DNA from: Onthophagus taurus | Lineage: Eukaryota; Arthropoda; Insecta; Coleoptera; Scarabaeidae | Length of the DNA stretch: 64,000 nucleotides | Reading direction: 5' to 3' | Assembly (NCBI RefSeq): GCF_036711975.1 | Contig: NC_091967.1 | Coordinates: 14,818,001-14,882,000, forward strand | Part shown: in pieces, positions 25,496-39,334 of the stretch | How positions within the stretch are numbered: the first letter of the stretch is position 1 | How the letters are laid out: each line of letters opens with the position of its first letter | The notes under the pieces: generated by a model | What the model was told of the DNA's origin: nothing | Database searches by the model: none | Seen by the model: the letters and a program-made list of their open reading frames with translations, nothing else | Translations under genes and position numbers: made by a program

Positions 25496-25526
25496 AAGGT
25501 AAAAGTATGTAACTTTGTTGTGGTGG

Positions 25527-25532
25527 AATAAA
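25527..25532 (+). terminator. Poly(A) signal of the serine protease
   Basis: AATAAA 31 bases after the stop codon, with G/T-rich sequence following; a compact 3' UTR consistent with the compact 5' end. Confidence 0.55.
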
Positions 25533-28500
25533 AAGATTTTGGTCTGGAGAATTAAATACCTATAGGATTGTTTTTTTTATTCCCAAACCATTTTCATTAA
25601 ACTTCTCGGCTGGAACTAATTCAAGAGCGCTGCTTTAGTTTGTTTTCAGCAATTGCGGCGGCATCGTAATGTGGATTTAACGGCGAATGGAAGTGCTTAG
25701 AGGCGAGTTGCCTTTCCTACTGTGACTTTAAAAGCCGGTAGTTGGTCGAAATCCATAGGACTTTCCCGGGATCCTGTTAAGGTTTAGGTAGTCGTAAATT
25801 TATACAACACAGGCGATATTTATTTTCAAAAGTTGAGAACACAAAAGAATTTTAATTGTTTTATTTTCGATGAAAACTATTTCTTATTTTGTACTTTTAT
25901 ACAATTGTTATATACTAAGTTAATCCTATTAAAAGATCGTTTACCCGTGTTATAAACTAAAGCTACAGCTAATCGTGTTTTCGTGACACGACAATGCATG
26001 CAATATACTCGTACGTTATAATAGCCTGGTGTAACTTCGCTGCATTCGATGTAGTAGGAGATAACACTCGTATTAAGCATTAAAAAATGTACTAATCTTA
26101 TACAAAAGTTTCATAATCTTCTGCCCACCACATAAAATACAAATAAATTTAATTCATCCCGGTTTACAAATGAACTTACAGAAAAGTTTGCTAATAAAAA
26201 ATGTTCGTTGTGTTCTGGTCTTTATATAATAGTTTAGAATTAATTACAATATAATATGAAGGAAAATCCCGCCGATCAAGATAATCATTTAGTGGTTAAT
26301 TATTTGAGCGAGCAGCTGTATGAGCTTCTGGAATAGGAACAAAGCGATCGGAAAGAAAAGAAGGACCGGGAAAGAGAGTATGATACCAACATTTCTTTCA
26401 TAAGCATGATTGAAAAAAGTTCCACAATAATCAGACAAAAGTTACAGTTAGAAACTAGATATTGGCAAAGTACATTCTTTTCATTCTATTCAAAAACATA
26501 TTTATGATAATGTATAGTTTTTGATGAACTCTGTAATTTTTGTGACATTAATTTAACATCGTCTAAAATAACACCATAATTCCTTGTTTTCTTCTGAGCT
26601 ACACAAGTCCTGCTAAAATCCTAATATAGTAAGAAGTTGTAAAGTTATATAACTTTACAATATAAAGAAATTCTCAGCGAAGGATTACATTAATTCCTGG
26701 TTCAAACACTAATAAATGTAACATATATAAATAGTTGTGTGTCATCAGCGTAAATATAAGTTCTTTATGCAGAGTAGAGTCCAAATTCAGTTTTTCTGGT
26801 AGCCTAGAAGACATCTTGTGCATCACATCAAATATATTTTGAATGCCATTTGGATGCTTCACTCAGTTATACTTTCTACTACTACTACTTTCTAGTACTA
26901 GTACTAGTACTTTCTTGATTGATCATAAAGCAACAGACAATATTAAAAGGTACTATTAGATTATAAGGATATCAATCTAAATATGAAGTCCAATATTATA
27001 AAAATGGTTGATGTGCAGACAAATTTAATAATTTTTTTAATATCCTTGACGGTTTTCTTACCATTCTTTGAAAGCCAGCAAGCCATCGCTGTACTGGCAG
27101 ACTACCTACAAGAACTTTTTTGGTCTATTTTATATCATTCGGGACTTCATTATTGATGTTGATGTAATTATTAACCACAACAAATAAATTAATTGAGTAA
27201 ATAAGAATAAAAAAGAAAATAAAATCTTTTTATTTCGATCACAATGTAAATCGTGGTTGTACGGTTTGAAATGAAGTTTCTATAGTAAAACCTATGTGAA
27301 CCTAAATAGGATCGAATTGGGATGTTGCATTTAAATGGGTTCGCATTCGTGTCAAGACGGTAATTTAATTAAAGACCTTGAAATGCGTACTGAATTTAAA
27401 GAAGGGTAAAATTTTATTTCATTTAGGTGGATCGATATCGTGCAAAAGACATTGCCTTAATTTCCTGGGGATAAACGAAATTTTATTTAACACTGTTTTT
27501 TTAATAAATTGACGATATAAATGTGTATTCATCAATAAGAAAATATTAAAATAAATCTTTAGAGACTGTTTAAAATCAACGGTGACCTTAATAATACTTC
27601 TTGTGTTACAAAATTCAATTTCTGGAAACTGCTCGTCCCTTGTCTGCGGGGGTCTAATTTATTAGTGTTAAAACAAGACCGAGATCTTGTCAGTAATCCC
27701 TGCCGGGAATTGCAGTACGATTTTGGGTTGAATTTAATTGCGCAAATTTGCAACTGGAAAATTATTTTATTTTTTATACGTTATACAAGATGTAATTGAA
27801 TTTGCAAAAGCGCTTGTTTCCTGGTGTGTCGATTTATCGAACTGTCATTCTTGTGTTGATACCTATTAAATTTGGAGATTCCATTAAAACTAGATAGATG
27901 CTTGAATGCGGTGAACTGGCGAGTATGTGTGTGGTTCTGACATGCAAGGATGGAGAGTCCTTCTGTATACATCATGAGTCGTGACTATCTACCTGTTTGA
28001 CCACACAGACACAGCTTTGTGACTTCGGGTGTATAATTCAGAGATAATTACCATTTTAACCTCGTTATTGTTTATATTCCGAAATTGCTTCAGGGGACGA
28101 GTTTTAATTTAAAAAAACAATTAAATTTCAGCATCTTCGTTTGTCGAGAAATTTGCTTAAGATTGTCATCAAATTAAGTGTTGTAATAAAGGTAAAAATA
28201 AAAGTCATTTTAATGAAATGTAAAGTGTAGAAATTGATGCCTTGTTTGAAATGATTTTATCTAGAAAATTTACGTCGTACTTTTCAACGCAATTCGAATC
28301 GAATTACTTTTAAAACTTTTACGGCGTTGGATAGCACTTTGGTTATGTATAGCTTTAGATACCGTCTTGGATTGTATCTTATTTCTTTTTTATGTAGATA
28401 AAAAAAGGGAAAAAAAGAAAAACGACTTTTCGTATTATGATATTAATTCAAATAGCTTTTCCTTTCAAAGTGTTTTTCGCACAGGAATATATTTCAATTA

Positions 28501-29711
28501 CGTCTTATATATCTCCTTCACCACACGCCTTCAAAGATTAAACTCAATTTCCGCTGGAAACCGGGCCATTTCCGGTTGGAAATCAACCGAGCATAAGTCT
28601 GGCGCAGTTTGCATTTGATAGGCGACAGGAACTAGGTTACTCGACAGTGTCTATATAGAAAGTTAAACCTTTCCGACCGTGCTTGATGAACTAAGGTGTT
28701 AGTTCAAACATGGCTCGAAGTTTTGCAGAAACATCGATGAAATTACTTTTGAACAGTGCTGGACCATCAAATTTCGACGGTGGAAATTTTATAGCCGGAA
28801 ATCCCATTGTGGGAATATTCCCACGTACCTTGTAAGCTCCGTGAAAGAGTTTTTGCTGGTAATTATAAAGTTTAATTAATATCATCGGACGTTTAAACTT
28901 TGGGATGGTAAGGTATTAAGACAATTCGTTAAGACCCTTCCTTAATACCATATTTTTAAACGTTTAAAAATGGTGAAACGTATATTTATAAAATTACACT
29001 CAAATTTTTCGATTAAATTAATGAAATGGAATGAATATATGTGAAAGGATTTTCACCATATTCAAAGAAATATAAAATCCATTTCCGTTTTCGACCCCTG
29101 TTGCTTTGAATTTATTATTTGAGGATATAGGGACATATATTACATTTGTTGGTTGCCACATTCGATTTTGTTTCGATATTCTTCGACGTCAATCATTTCT
29201 TTTCAAGGGTAGATATTTTCCGAATTCTACCATTCATCATTTAATACGTTTATATACAACATAAGAATATCAAATTGAAATTTTTACATTTTGCATTTTT
29301 TTATAGTTACATTTAATGTAAACCTTTTTATTAAAATTAAATATTCAATTAAATTAGATAGTTGTTTAATTAACACACCCTTTAGTGGGACACCAACACA
29401 AATACCATTATTATTAAACAGTAAGGAACCATTGTCTGCATCACCTAACCCACATTGTTATATGCTGTGAGAAATTGTTCTATCAAGGATAATACGTATT
29501 CGCTATTTTAGGCAAACCGCAGGTCTCTCGTTGTTGGGTAATTGTGGTTTTAGGGTAATTAATGCTCAATTGTTAGCGTTTACCACCTATCAATTAATAA
29601 TACCGAATTAATATATCGTTTATTTATTTTTTTATAGACAAGTAAAAATGACAAGTGATGTTTTTCATAAAAAGGTGTGTATAATAAAAACAAGAACATT
29701 TTAATTATATT
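25533..29711. other. Gene-poor intergenic DNA
   Basis: No supported gene. It includes a 24-bp perfect palindrome (26637-26660), a short ACT/CTAGTA simple repeat at 26871-26915, and at 26256-26460 a short broken frame starting MKENPADQDNHLVVNY that I cannot assign. Other open frames look like chance. Confidence 0.3.
26871..26915. repeat. Short simple repeat
   Basis: (ACT)n followed by (AGTACT)n-like units, flanked on both sides by ACTTTCT; an imperfect microsatellite. Confidence 0.7.
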
Positions 29712-30153
29712 TATCTACGACTGCTTGGATAAGTCATCATTACCGCACTTATTTGAGGTGATTTGAGTTACGTAATGAAGTTCATTACCGCACTGGTTTC
29801 ATTACGTAACGCATTTTTAGCCTAATCAGAACAGACTTAATTTATTGGAACGAGCAACAATACGAAAGAAAAAGTGCTATCTACTTACAGAGAAACAATA
29901 CTATTTATTATAAACATTAATTGTTATGTTTTTACATTTCAAAACAATCATTTCAAAATATTTTTATAAATGTCAAATAGACTTTTTTAAAGAAATAGAT
30001 TTTTTAGTAATTTTTAGCAGTCGTAGATAAAATGCTGTATATCACACGTGGGCTAGAGCATAATTACACGACTCGGTCTACGACCTCGTCGTGCAATTCT
30101 CCACACTCGTACTGTAATTATGTTTCTAGCCCACTTGTAATATAAATAACTAT
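29712..30153. mobile_element. MITE-like element, copy 1, with adjoining inverted module
   Basis: It begins TATCTACGACTGCT (29712-29725), whose exact reverse complement AGCAGTCGTAGATA lies at 30016-30029, defining a 318-bp non-coding element with 14-bp terminal inverted repeats. It is followed directly by a second palindromic module whose arms are GTGGGCTAGAGCATAATTAC and GTAATTATGTTTCTAGCCCA. No coding capacity. Inside it, ATTACCGCAC occurs three times, and the pair GTTACGTAATGAA / TTCATTACGTAAC forms another inverted repeat. Confidence 0.75.
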
Positions 30154-30640
30154 TATCTACGACTGCTTGGATAAGTCATCATTACCGCACTCATTTGAGG
30201 TGATTTGAGTTATGTAATGAAGTTCATTACCGCACTGGTTTCATTACGTAACGCATTATTAACCTAATCAGAACAGACTTAATTTATTGAAACGAGCAAC
30301 AATACAAAAGAAAAAGTGCTATCTACTTACAGAGAAACAATACTATTTATTATAAAAATTAATTGTTATTCCAGATGAGTAAACATGTTGTTGAAACTGA
30401 CAATTCAAAATTGTCAACAATCATTTCAAAATATTTTTATAAATGTCAAATAGACTTTTTTAAAGAAATTGATTTTTTAGTAATTTTTAGCAGTCGTAGA
30501 TAAAATGCTGTATATCACACGTGGGCTAGAGCATAATTACAGTACTCGTGTGATTACACGACTCGGTCTACGACCTCGTCGTGCTATTCTCCACATTCGT
30601 ACTGTAATTATGTTTCTAGCCCACTTGTAATATAAATAAC
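30154..30640. mobile_element. MITE-like element, copy 2 (tandem)
   Basis: A second copy starting with the same TATCTACGACTGCTTGG at an offset of 442 bases from the first, in the same orientation and with the same adjoining palindromic module. It differs by scattered substitutions, a replaced stretch near 30370-30420 (including a CAATTCAAAATTG inverted repeat), and an extra AGTACTCGTGTGATTAC. It ends at AATATAAATAAC like copy 1. Confidence 0.75.
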
Positions 30641-30644
30641 TATT

Positions 30645-33600
30645 TCAAATTTCCTTGCAAGTAGTTTTTAGTACTTATTTTAAGTTTCCTCTTGAAACAC
30701 ATGAATTCTTTTGTCATTCATAATTCTCTTAAATTCTTATAGCTGCTTAGATTGCTGGAGCTGGAGAGATTACTTTCATCTTGAGGACTATGTGAAAACG
30801 ATATTGGTACATTTTTGGGGTATCTGGCATGTGTAAATAATCCTTAATAAACTTACTCCGATGCAACGAGCTTACATTTGCTTCTTGGTAATAATATGCC
30901 GTTAAATGTCCGAAAACTTTTATTACTGTTTGAGTAACAATACCAACAGGAGTTGAAATGTATCGTTGAAAATATTATTTCATTTAACCTTCTCGTTTAG
31001 CTTTCCTCAATTATTCTAAGTATTCTAAGAGTTTCTAAGTATCTTAGTAACCCCATAATCTCACCTCATAATCATCCGAGTACCATAATAATCATCTTCT
31101 GCATATCTCTATTGTTTTAGCACTGCCCTAAAACCTCCACGTATTCTGCAATAAGGTAAAATATAGAACTTTTTAAGCTTCATCTTATTCATAAAAAGAC
31201 TAGATTTCACCTAGTACACCCTTTCTCCTATTTTTATATGGCACTAATAGAGTAACAAAAATTGCAAAATCTCCATCGATAACTGGAGGAATACTAAATA
31301 AAACAAAATTAATCAGGATAATGTACCACTTCCGGTTTCAAAGTTGATTGAAGTTCTATGCTTCATTGTTTTTTATTTCGATATATTTATCTCAATAGTC
31401 ATCACTCTAATCTAGAAAAAGCCGTTGAACCTTTGCCATGCATTATTCAAAGTCACGGAAAGTACACGTCCTTCTGTTTACCATCTTGACATGTGTAAAC
31501 GCGCCATAAGATTATATCCTGATAAATGAGTAGTTCGTTAAACTAACTAGGAACTTAAAGTTGACTTATTGTGGGTCTTTTAACGACCATAAATTGACTT
31601 TTAAAGGGTGTTGCGGTGTTTAGAGCGTACTATTAAACTTGATACTCCAAACGTTATTTATGGGTGTGTTCATAAAGGTCCCAAAATTTTAAGATAAACT
31701 ACAACACATGAATTAATTAACGTTTTAATTTTTAATTAAACTTTTAATCTAAATTGATGGAACGTAAAGTAAACGTCTTCTTTCTCTAGCAACTATGTAT
31801 GCATAACGCCTCTTGTTTACATGTTCGAGGAAAAGGCAATCATGCTCTAACGACATGTACCCGACCAAACATCATTTCGATATGCTTATCTATAACGACC
31901 GCTCGGCGAGAAACGCCGTGCAATAACTCACGCCAGATTGTTCTGTAAATGGCGCCCTGGAAACAAGACACCGACGTCCTTGTGGCATCTTCCCTTAATG
32001 CGATGCTACTACGAACAAACGTTGATTTATTTCCTAACATTTGGGAGCTGACGGAACACGTACTACACGCTAAGTATACACACCCTTGGGATGGTTAAGC
32101 TGCTTTGCATCTTGGAACAATTAGCGAAGACATTGAACCTAGGTTACCTACTTGTGTAATAATTACGTGCTCAAAACAAATTAAGTTTATGATTAAATAT
32201 TTTGTGGAATGCGTTGTTCTGATTATACCTCTTCATAATGCACCTCTATACATTCTTACAATTAATGTCGTTTTGGGATGTATACGACATGAGGGATAGC
32301 AGTAATCTCAGTGCGATGAACTTATAATGGGTAAATGGAAAAATCAATATTTCATTTCAATTGTACTGAAAGTTATTGGTTCGCGAAATTATTACCCAAC
32401 ACTTTTTGTGCTATCATATATTTAAGAAAAATTCTTTAATTCACCTGTTGTGTAAACGGTCACACGTTTCGTTTTTATCATTTGTTTTATTTAGTGTGCT
32501 GAAACTATTTTACTGAAACTTATTATTATTTTGATAACATAATCGCAATTTCATTTCATTTAATATTATGTATTTGGGTGACTGATGATTGGCGTATTTA
32601 TTTAATAATATGGAAATACACAATATTAATTCTATGATATTTATGATTTCAATGCAATTATGATATTAAATATAAATATATGTGGACATTGAAATGTTAT
32701 TAAAAAAATTAAAAGTAAAGTGAAGGTAAGTCATGATTTTATCACTCATACCATGAATACACACTATCTAATCCAGACTTTATAACAGTAATTTACTTTT
32801 CTCTTCTGATTAAAAGGATTACTTAGTAATTACGAGCTACATCAAAAGCTGTTAATTGCGCTGAAAAGCTTTCCAGAGAATCTAACCAATTAACGTCAGG
32901 CGAAGTCCCGTATCAGATTTCAGCCAATCCTGTACTAATAAAAACTAAGAAAGAGGGTTAAGTAGACCTACTCCTGCGATGGCATGGGGTGCAGCTGACA
33001 TTTCATTACCGCAATATCCGCGTAAGCCACGTAGGTCCCAGTTGGTTCTACCCTTACGGGATTAAAATCGACCAAGGCGAGATACTAATAGTTCCTAATT
33101 TCCATTTTAATTTGCGTTAATCTCGATCGCTACACGGTTCTTGCGTTTCTTTTCGATTGGCTCCAATTTTCAACGTGAACGACCAGGCCTTATTCGCGCC
33201 TCTGTTATGGGGACTGGAGCAATTCGATTTAATGACTGGATTAGCTCGGTTGAGGATTGATTTACGAGGGTGGCCGTTAGGGAAATTTGCGAACATTTAC
33301 AACTACCTCGACGTTTTAAAATGCGGTTTGGGATCAAATTGTTCTTTTCAATGTATGAACCCACGGTTAAATAGAATGTTTATTACTTTCACAATGGAGT
33401 ATATTACTTGTCAGAGTTAAAAATCAAACTGTTGAATAAAGCCGCTTCCCTAATATATAATAAATTCGTAATGACACTGCATCCACTTCAAATTCAACTA
33501 TACCCACAGCCAAATTACCATGTATGAACTTACGGTACTCTGGCGTTGAAAGATGGATGTAGGGTATACGGAGTATGCATTTACGAGTTGCCTAGTAGAT

Positions 33601-35800
33601 TTACGAAGTTGGAGCTTTGAGCGAATCACTATTCTATTTATTCGCTTACGGTTCGTTAACTCTTGAAACTTTAAGTAACGTGCATTACTTTAAACTTGTT
33701 AAGTGATAACCATAGGAAAAGGGATTTGTCTTAATATATCCCAAGAAAAATCATATGTAAAATTATATGTAACTAAAAAAGAAAATGTTCATGTACGCAA
33801 TTTTTGTATCGAATTGAATTTAGAGCTTTATGATATTACTCGCAGACTTATTCAATTTCGATACGCTTTAAAACTGTATCATAAAATATCGAATAACGGT
33901 CCATGTATTTTTATGGTGCTATAAAGTTAACTTTGGCACAAACAAGGTTAAAAAACATAAATGAACTTTCAACTACATATAGTACACTGTACATCAAGGG
34001 AAAATAAATTAATTAAAAAGTTGTTACCCTGGAGCTGCGACATTATATAAATGTTTGTTATAAGTTGTGCTAACTGAGCATATGAAAAATAAACTACGAT
34101 TTTAGTTTGGTCATTATTCCTTTTATCAAATTGCCAACTAAGCTAATGTGATATTAATTACAAAATGAAGTACAATCTACAAAGGATTATATGTGTGTAA
34201 CCCACAGGACAAAATAAATGTTTTCGTCAAAAGCATTTACTTAAACAAATTAGTTACGAACGATAATTTTATTTGTTTGAAACGTACCTGGTTTTAGCAA
34301 TGTTTTTGTTTAATAATTGGATTTTATGTTTGGCCGGGTGCAAATGTAATGGAATCAACTACTTAATTAGCTGTGCTTCCACAATGCACCTTCGTAGCCT
34401 GTAATTAGGAATAATTGTTATCCGGATAAATACAATTTACTTCATAAATTCATTTGACTTCCACATTCTTTTTTGAAAGACTTCTTTTATCTAAAATATT
34501 TATATTTAGCAGTATAAAAAATTAAAATTTTCTTCAGGGAAATAAAACGGCTGTTTTCGTCTGCAAATAATCTTGTCCGACGATTGATAGAACGGCGTCT
34601 AGACGCCGCCGTTGGTAGGTGGACTCACGTACTTACACGTTAAGATAGCAATAAAACGAAATTGGATTCGCCGTCGCTAAAGCATGGCCCAATAAAATAG
34701 ACGCCCATTATGCTGAAAACAACTCCTCAGACAACCGTAGGAAGCAATTGCTAACGTACGTTGTGACGACGTCTGTACGAATAAATTCCTATGCTGCCAT
34801 CACGTTTTCTTATATCTAAACGTGTCGACTTGAGAGCGAACTAACATTCGTACAAAACTGTATCTGACACACGAAAATGCACTGCACTCCGGTTTGCAAA
34901 GTGCTCTCGCTTCAATACATTGACATTAACGGTATGGGCAGTTTTGCATTTTCTTCGAGTATACTGGCAATCACTGGTAATCACTTCAGTGTAGTTCAAA
35001 AACAATCTTACTGAGAAATCGAATTCAATTTACATTGCCAAAAATAGAATCTATTTGAATTTATTAATTTATCCTTTCAATCTGTACAATATTTTCATGT
35101 AACAGTAACATCCTATGCATCCTATGAAATGATACCTTCACTTTAATAAGTTTTAGTTTACTTTCAATCTTGATGTTACACGTATATAAGATTGAAAATC
35201 GCTCTAATTCGTTAACTTTACTGTGTACCTACACAATTTATTTATATTTCATGGCGATCCCAGCAACGTCGTACGCATCGATTCTCTCTGGATAGGTCAT
35301 AACGCGTTTTAACCTGTCCCATTGATAAACACCGAACAAAATGTTAAGTAAACAAGTGAATGTTTGTAAATAGTTTCAATGTTTTGATTTGCTTTTGTTT
35401 GTAATATTTTTAACAAAAAAAAAGGATTACGAAGGATTATAGTGCTAAAACTAGTTGATTAATGGATTTCTTGAGACTAAAGTTATTATTTTTAATTTTG
35501 CTTACCTTGGGCTGGAGTTTACATACATTAGACAAGCGCGGACGGAGGGAGTTGGAGGATATTGTACATGTCTAGGATAAATAAACGTGCATACAAGCCT
35601 AGTGATGCCTCATCCAGAGAGAAGCGAAGTTTGCAACGTTATTAGATCGTTGATCGATCCAGTAAGTGGAGCAGACCATACGACACCCATACCGTGTTAT
35701 AGGTATATTTGTTATAAGCCTGTCTCATGAAAGAAATATAAGCTGCTTGAAGTAACAGCTAGTCTTCTGAAAACAGAACCTAATCTAACCTTTCGCTAAT
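30645..35800. other. Gene-poor intergenic DNA
   Basis: No exon that I can support. A few stretches are less AT-rich than the surroundings (about 31840-32110, 32960-33330 and 34560-34800); these could be conserved regulatory DNA or old insertions, but nothing in them is diagnostic. Confidence 0.3.
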
Positions 35801-35809
35801 GTTTATTTA

Positions 35810-36100
35810 ATGCAGTATTTAATCTTCCACTCGGAGTATTTTACTTCCACCAGCAGTATCTAGACCTCTGCAAACAGTATCTAGTCTTATAATTTTTTAC
35901 TATCAATATCTAATTTTCTGTCCGCGGTATTTAGCCTTCTATTAGCAGTATCTAATATTCCACTAGCTGTAACTATCTTCTACCAACAGTATCTAGTCCT
36001 TTGCAAACAGTATCTAGTCTTATGACTGTATCGGATTAGTATCTAGTGTTTTGTCTACAGTATTTGGTCTTGTGTTAGCAGTATCTTACTCCCACCAGCT
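35810..36100. repeat. Degenerate minisatellite with AGTATCTAGTCTT core
   Basis: About a dozen imperfect units with core CAGTATCTAGTCTT spaced roughly 20-30 bases apart (for example AGCAGTATCTAGACCTCTG, AACAGTATCTAGTCTTAT, AACAGTATCTAGTCCTTTG). Unit length drifts and several copies are strongly mutated, so this is an old array. Confidence 0.75.
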
Positions 36101-39100
36101 CCAAGTTCCAAACAATTCGTGGTTATATCTGATGATTAAGCATTTACATGGTTCAAAGGAGTGCAAGATAATATAGTAATAGGAAAAAAATTGTTTTCGT
36201 CGATAGATAGTTCTCGTTAATGTTAGCTGTATACACTGATAACTAACCTTATTGGGTGCAAGGGATCTTTTGAGTATGATATAGAATAGAAACAGGCATT
36301 TTAGCAACTATTCTATTTTTTTTTTTAATTTAATTTAAGAAAACATTTGTACATTTTAGATTGTTGTTAATTTGATCTTTGTGGAATATTTAATATATTT
36401 CAGTATATTTGCAAATTCGTTTTCTTTAATTTAAAAATATTTATCTTATTTCTAAAACTGTAATTTTATCTGTGCTTTTATTAAATTTTTCAAAATTTAA
36501 TTAGAAGGAAATATTTTAATCAAAATGAACTGTTTTGCAAAAAGGGAACTCGAACTCACTGGTTGACGAAGTTTATTATATGCAGTATTCGAGATATGGG
36601 TAAAAAATTTTAAAGGGATGAAACCATATGATTACAGCAAAAATACATTTAAAATAAAATATTCAGGAGAAAACGTAAATTTTATATTTTTACATAGGAA
36701 AAGACGACGATAGGCGTACTATTAACATTAAGATAAAAAGTGAAGGAGGCAGGTTTACTGCACTGTATGCAGGTTATAGAGGTGGCTTTTTAGAAAATTG
36801 CGCTTTACTTTTTAATAACAAGAATGCCAACGAGACAACTAAAAAAATCGAATGAATGTAAGTCTCTCAAAGTATAGGTGATTTGTAGATTATCGTAACA
36901 TTGTCCAATAAATTTTATTAATTATTAAAACACCTTTCTTCTCTTCAACCTATAGACTATACATATTTAAATTATACGTAAATAAATTGAGAGGTTTTAT
37001 GATTAGATTAATTTCTCCACAATCCTTCGCAAGGAGTTTCATTCCTTTTCATTAAAAGCTACTCAACGGATAAAATTTAATTATTCAATCCCTATTTTAC
37101 ATTTCTTTCTGCATTAAAGTTTATTTTTGGTAAATATGAATGATATTTGCCATTGATGATCGACTACATGTGTGTGGGGTCATACGGTCAACAAATTGTT
37201 CAAACGAATGCCTTGTGTGGTTTTAATCATAGCTCAGCTAATTTGAACCCGTCAACTACTGACAATTCATAAATCATAATTCATTACCAGAAGCCTCATG
37301 AATGCACATTAATAATGTCTCTGGAAACAATCGAAGTCATTGCTGGGGTAGAATAAAATATGGTGTGGATTATTAGCTTATCATGTTTTATTATTATTTT
37401 ATCATGTTTCGAATCCGTAATAAAGCAACTTTTATTTACAAAGTTGATGAATGTAAATATTTTTATTGTGTTTCTAAACTTCTCCCATTTATTTCGATCA
37501 TTCTGATCATTCTTTTACCTCTGTTACGACGTTCGTTAATTAACTTGCACACGACCGTAATAAATCACTTCTGTCAGATCTTGTACATCGTTGTTGTCCG
37601 ATCGTAGTTAGTCTTGCGTAAAGTTTCTCTTTTTAATCGGTTCAGTTTGAATCTAGCATACAAAAAACTTTGTTTTACATTGCGATGTATTTCAATGTTT
37701 CGATCAACGAAGATTAAATAATAAATCGTTATTCCGAATTTGCATTCTGAAAAGAACGTCATTAACAAAGTTTGCCAATTTATCATTACGTTGCTACATC
37801 ATAATATGTGCGTTTGTGGATTCGTTCAATAAACAAAGCGGTTGACTGTGCATCCCGATAAGGGTATACTTTACGATCTACTGTTTGGGATTCACGGAGG
37901 TCTGTTATGACCAGATTTATCATATTTCTGTGATAACGCGAGATAACGTTATGTTGAAAATATTTTTCGTGTACTCATCCATTTTTTACTAGATAATTGT
38001 ATATAACGAAATAATCTAAATAAGAACGTAGTCGGAACCGGCTCATTGTATTCAGTATGTATGGGTTGGGTCCCTTTCGGATAATAACCCTGTGCATACA
38101 CAGATATGGTGATGTCGGAGATCGCCAGAGACCATCTCTAAAAATACACACATAACAAAATATATTCGTTAAAATGCAAATTTTAATTATAAATGAATGG
38201 TAAATTATAGTAGCAATAAAAGTTTACAAAACTGAAAAACATTCATCTTATTCACTAAGTTTGCCCGAGGAAGTTGATTTAACTTTCGTTTTGCTCATCA
38301 AAAAGCAACTGGCTACTCATTATAAATTCGCCTCTCATCAGCGTTATTCAGAAAGTTCTAATCTTTTAAATACTCGACAGTGTACAAGCTGACGGTAATT
38401 ATATTTTCAATTATAATGTCAAATTAAGACAAAAAGTTTTTGACATCTACGAATACTAAGTAAATTTTAAGAACAGCGACGAAAAGATGTTTTAACCAGT
38501 TTAAATCCAATCATAGCGAATCGGTGATGTAAAAATAACGAAGCTGGTTCTACGCTTCGTCCATCAAACGCATCCCGACTATTCCAGTAATCGGTTATTT
38601 TCGTTCAGAATACCAAATACAATAGCCAACGACCGATGTGTCAAAAGTAAACAATGATCTCACGTATTTCAAAAGCATTTCGTGCGAAAAAATTTACGAC
38701 TTTTTCGCAATGTTTTATTCAAGACGATCATTTACATTGACCTCACGTGTAACCAGAGAAATGGATCGTGTAAATTTTAATAGCAGATTATCCGGACGAT
38801 ACTTTCTTGAATATGTTCCCGTTGGATGCTATACGGTTGTGTTATGGTATGTTATGGGCTGAATTTAAAATATATGACCATGATAAAGCCGTCCCGTTCA
38901 AAGGATAACCGTAAACCATCTCGCTGATCTCCATGTATATCGCAGTAAAATTGAAATAAAAATAAGAATTTTGCAAGAATTCGTGTTTATCTTTATAAGA
39001 AGATAATGTGATTACTATTTAATTATGTTTTCACGTAAACACTTATTAAATTGCAGCTTTTAATTGTTGGAATTTTAATTCCACCTTAAAGAAGATAAAA

Positions 39101-39330
39101 ATAATTAAAACTAGGAACGAGCAAATTTAACCAATGTATTTGCAAAGTGTTTTAAGTAGTTTCACTTTATACCTTGCTTGCATATCAACGATTCCAAGAG
39201 TAATACCGAAATAATTAGAAAACTTTCTGGGTGTTTTCCTCTACTTTACTACAAATTAAGAGTTTGGTAACTGATTGCTGATATAAATACCAATTTTAAT
39301 TAAGAATTTTTTTTTATTGAACATAAAAGT
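36101..39330. other. Gene-poor AT-rich DNA
   Basis: No supported coding, RNA or mobile feature seen. Confidence 0.3.
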
Positions 39331-39334
39331 TCAA

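Noticed and set aside
28367-28618. 83-codon open frame, plus strand
   Set aside because: No recognisable motif, no splice partners, Lys- and Phe-rich as expected from AT-rich chance reading.
33157-33420. 87-codon open frame in a G+C-richer patch
   Set aside because: Overlapping frames are open on both strands, there is no family match and no flanking exon; most likely composition-driven.
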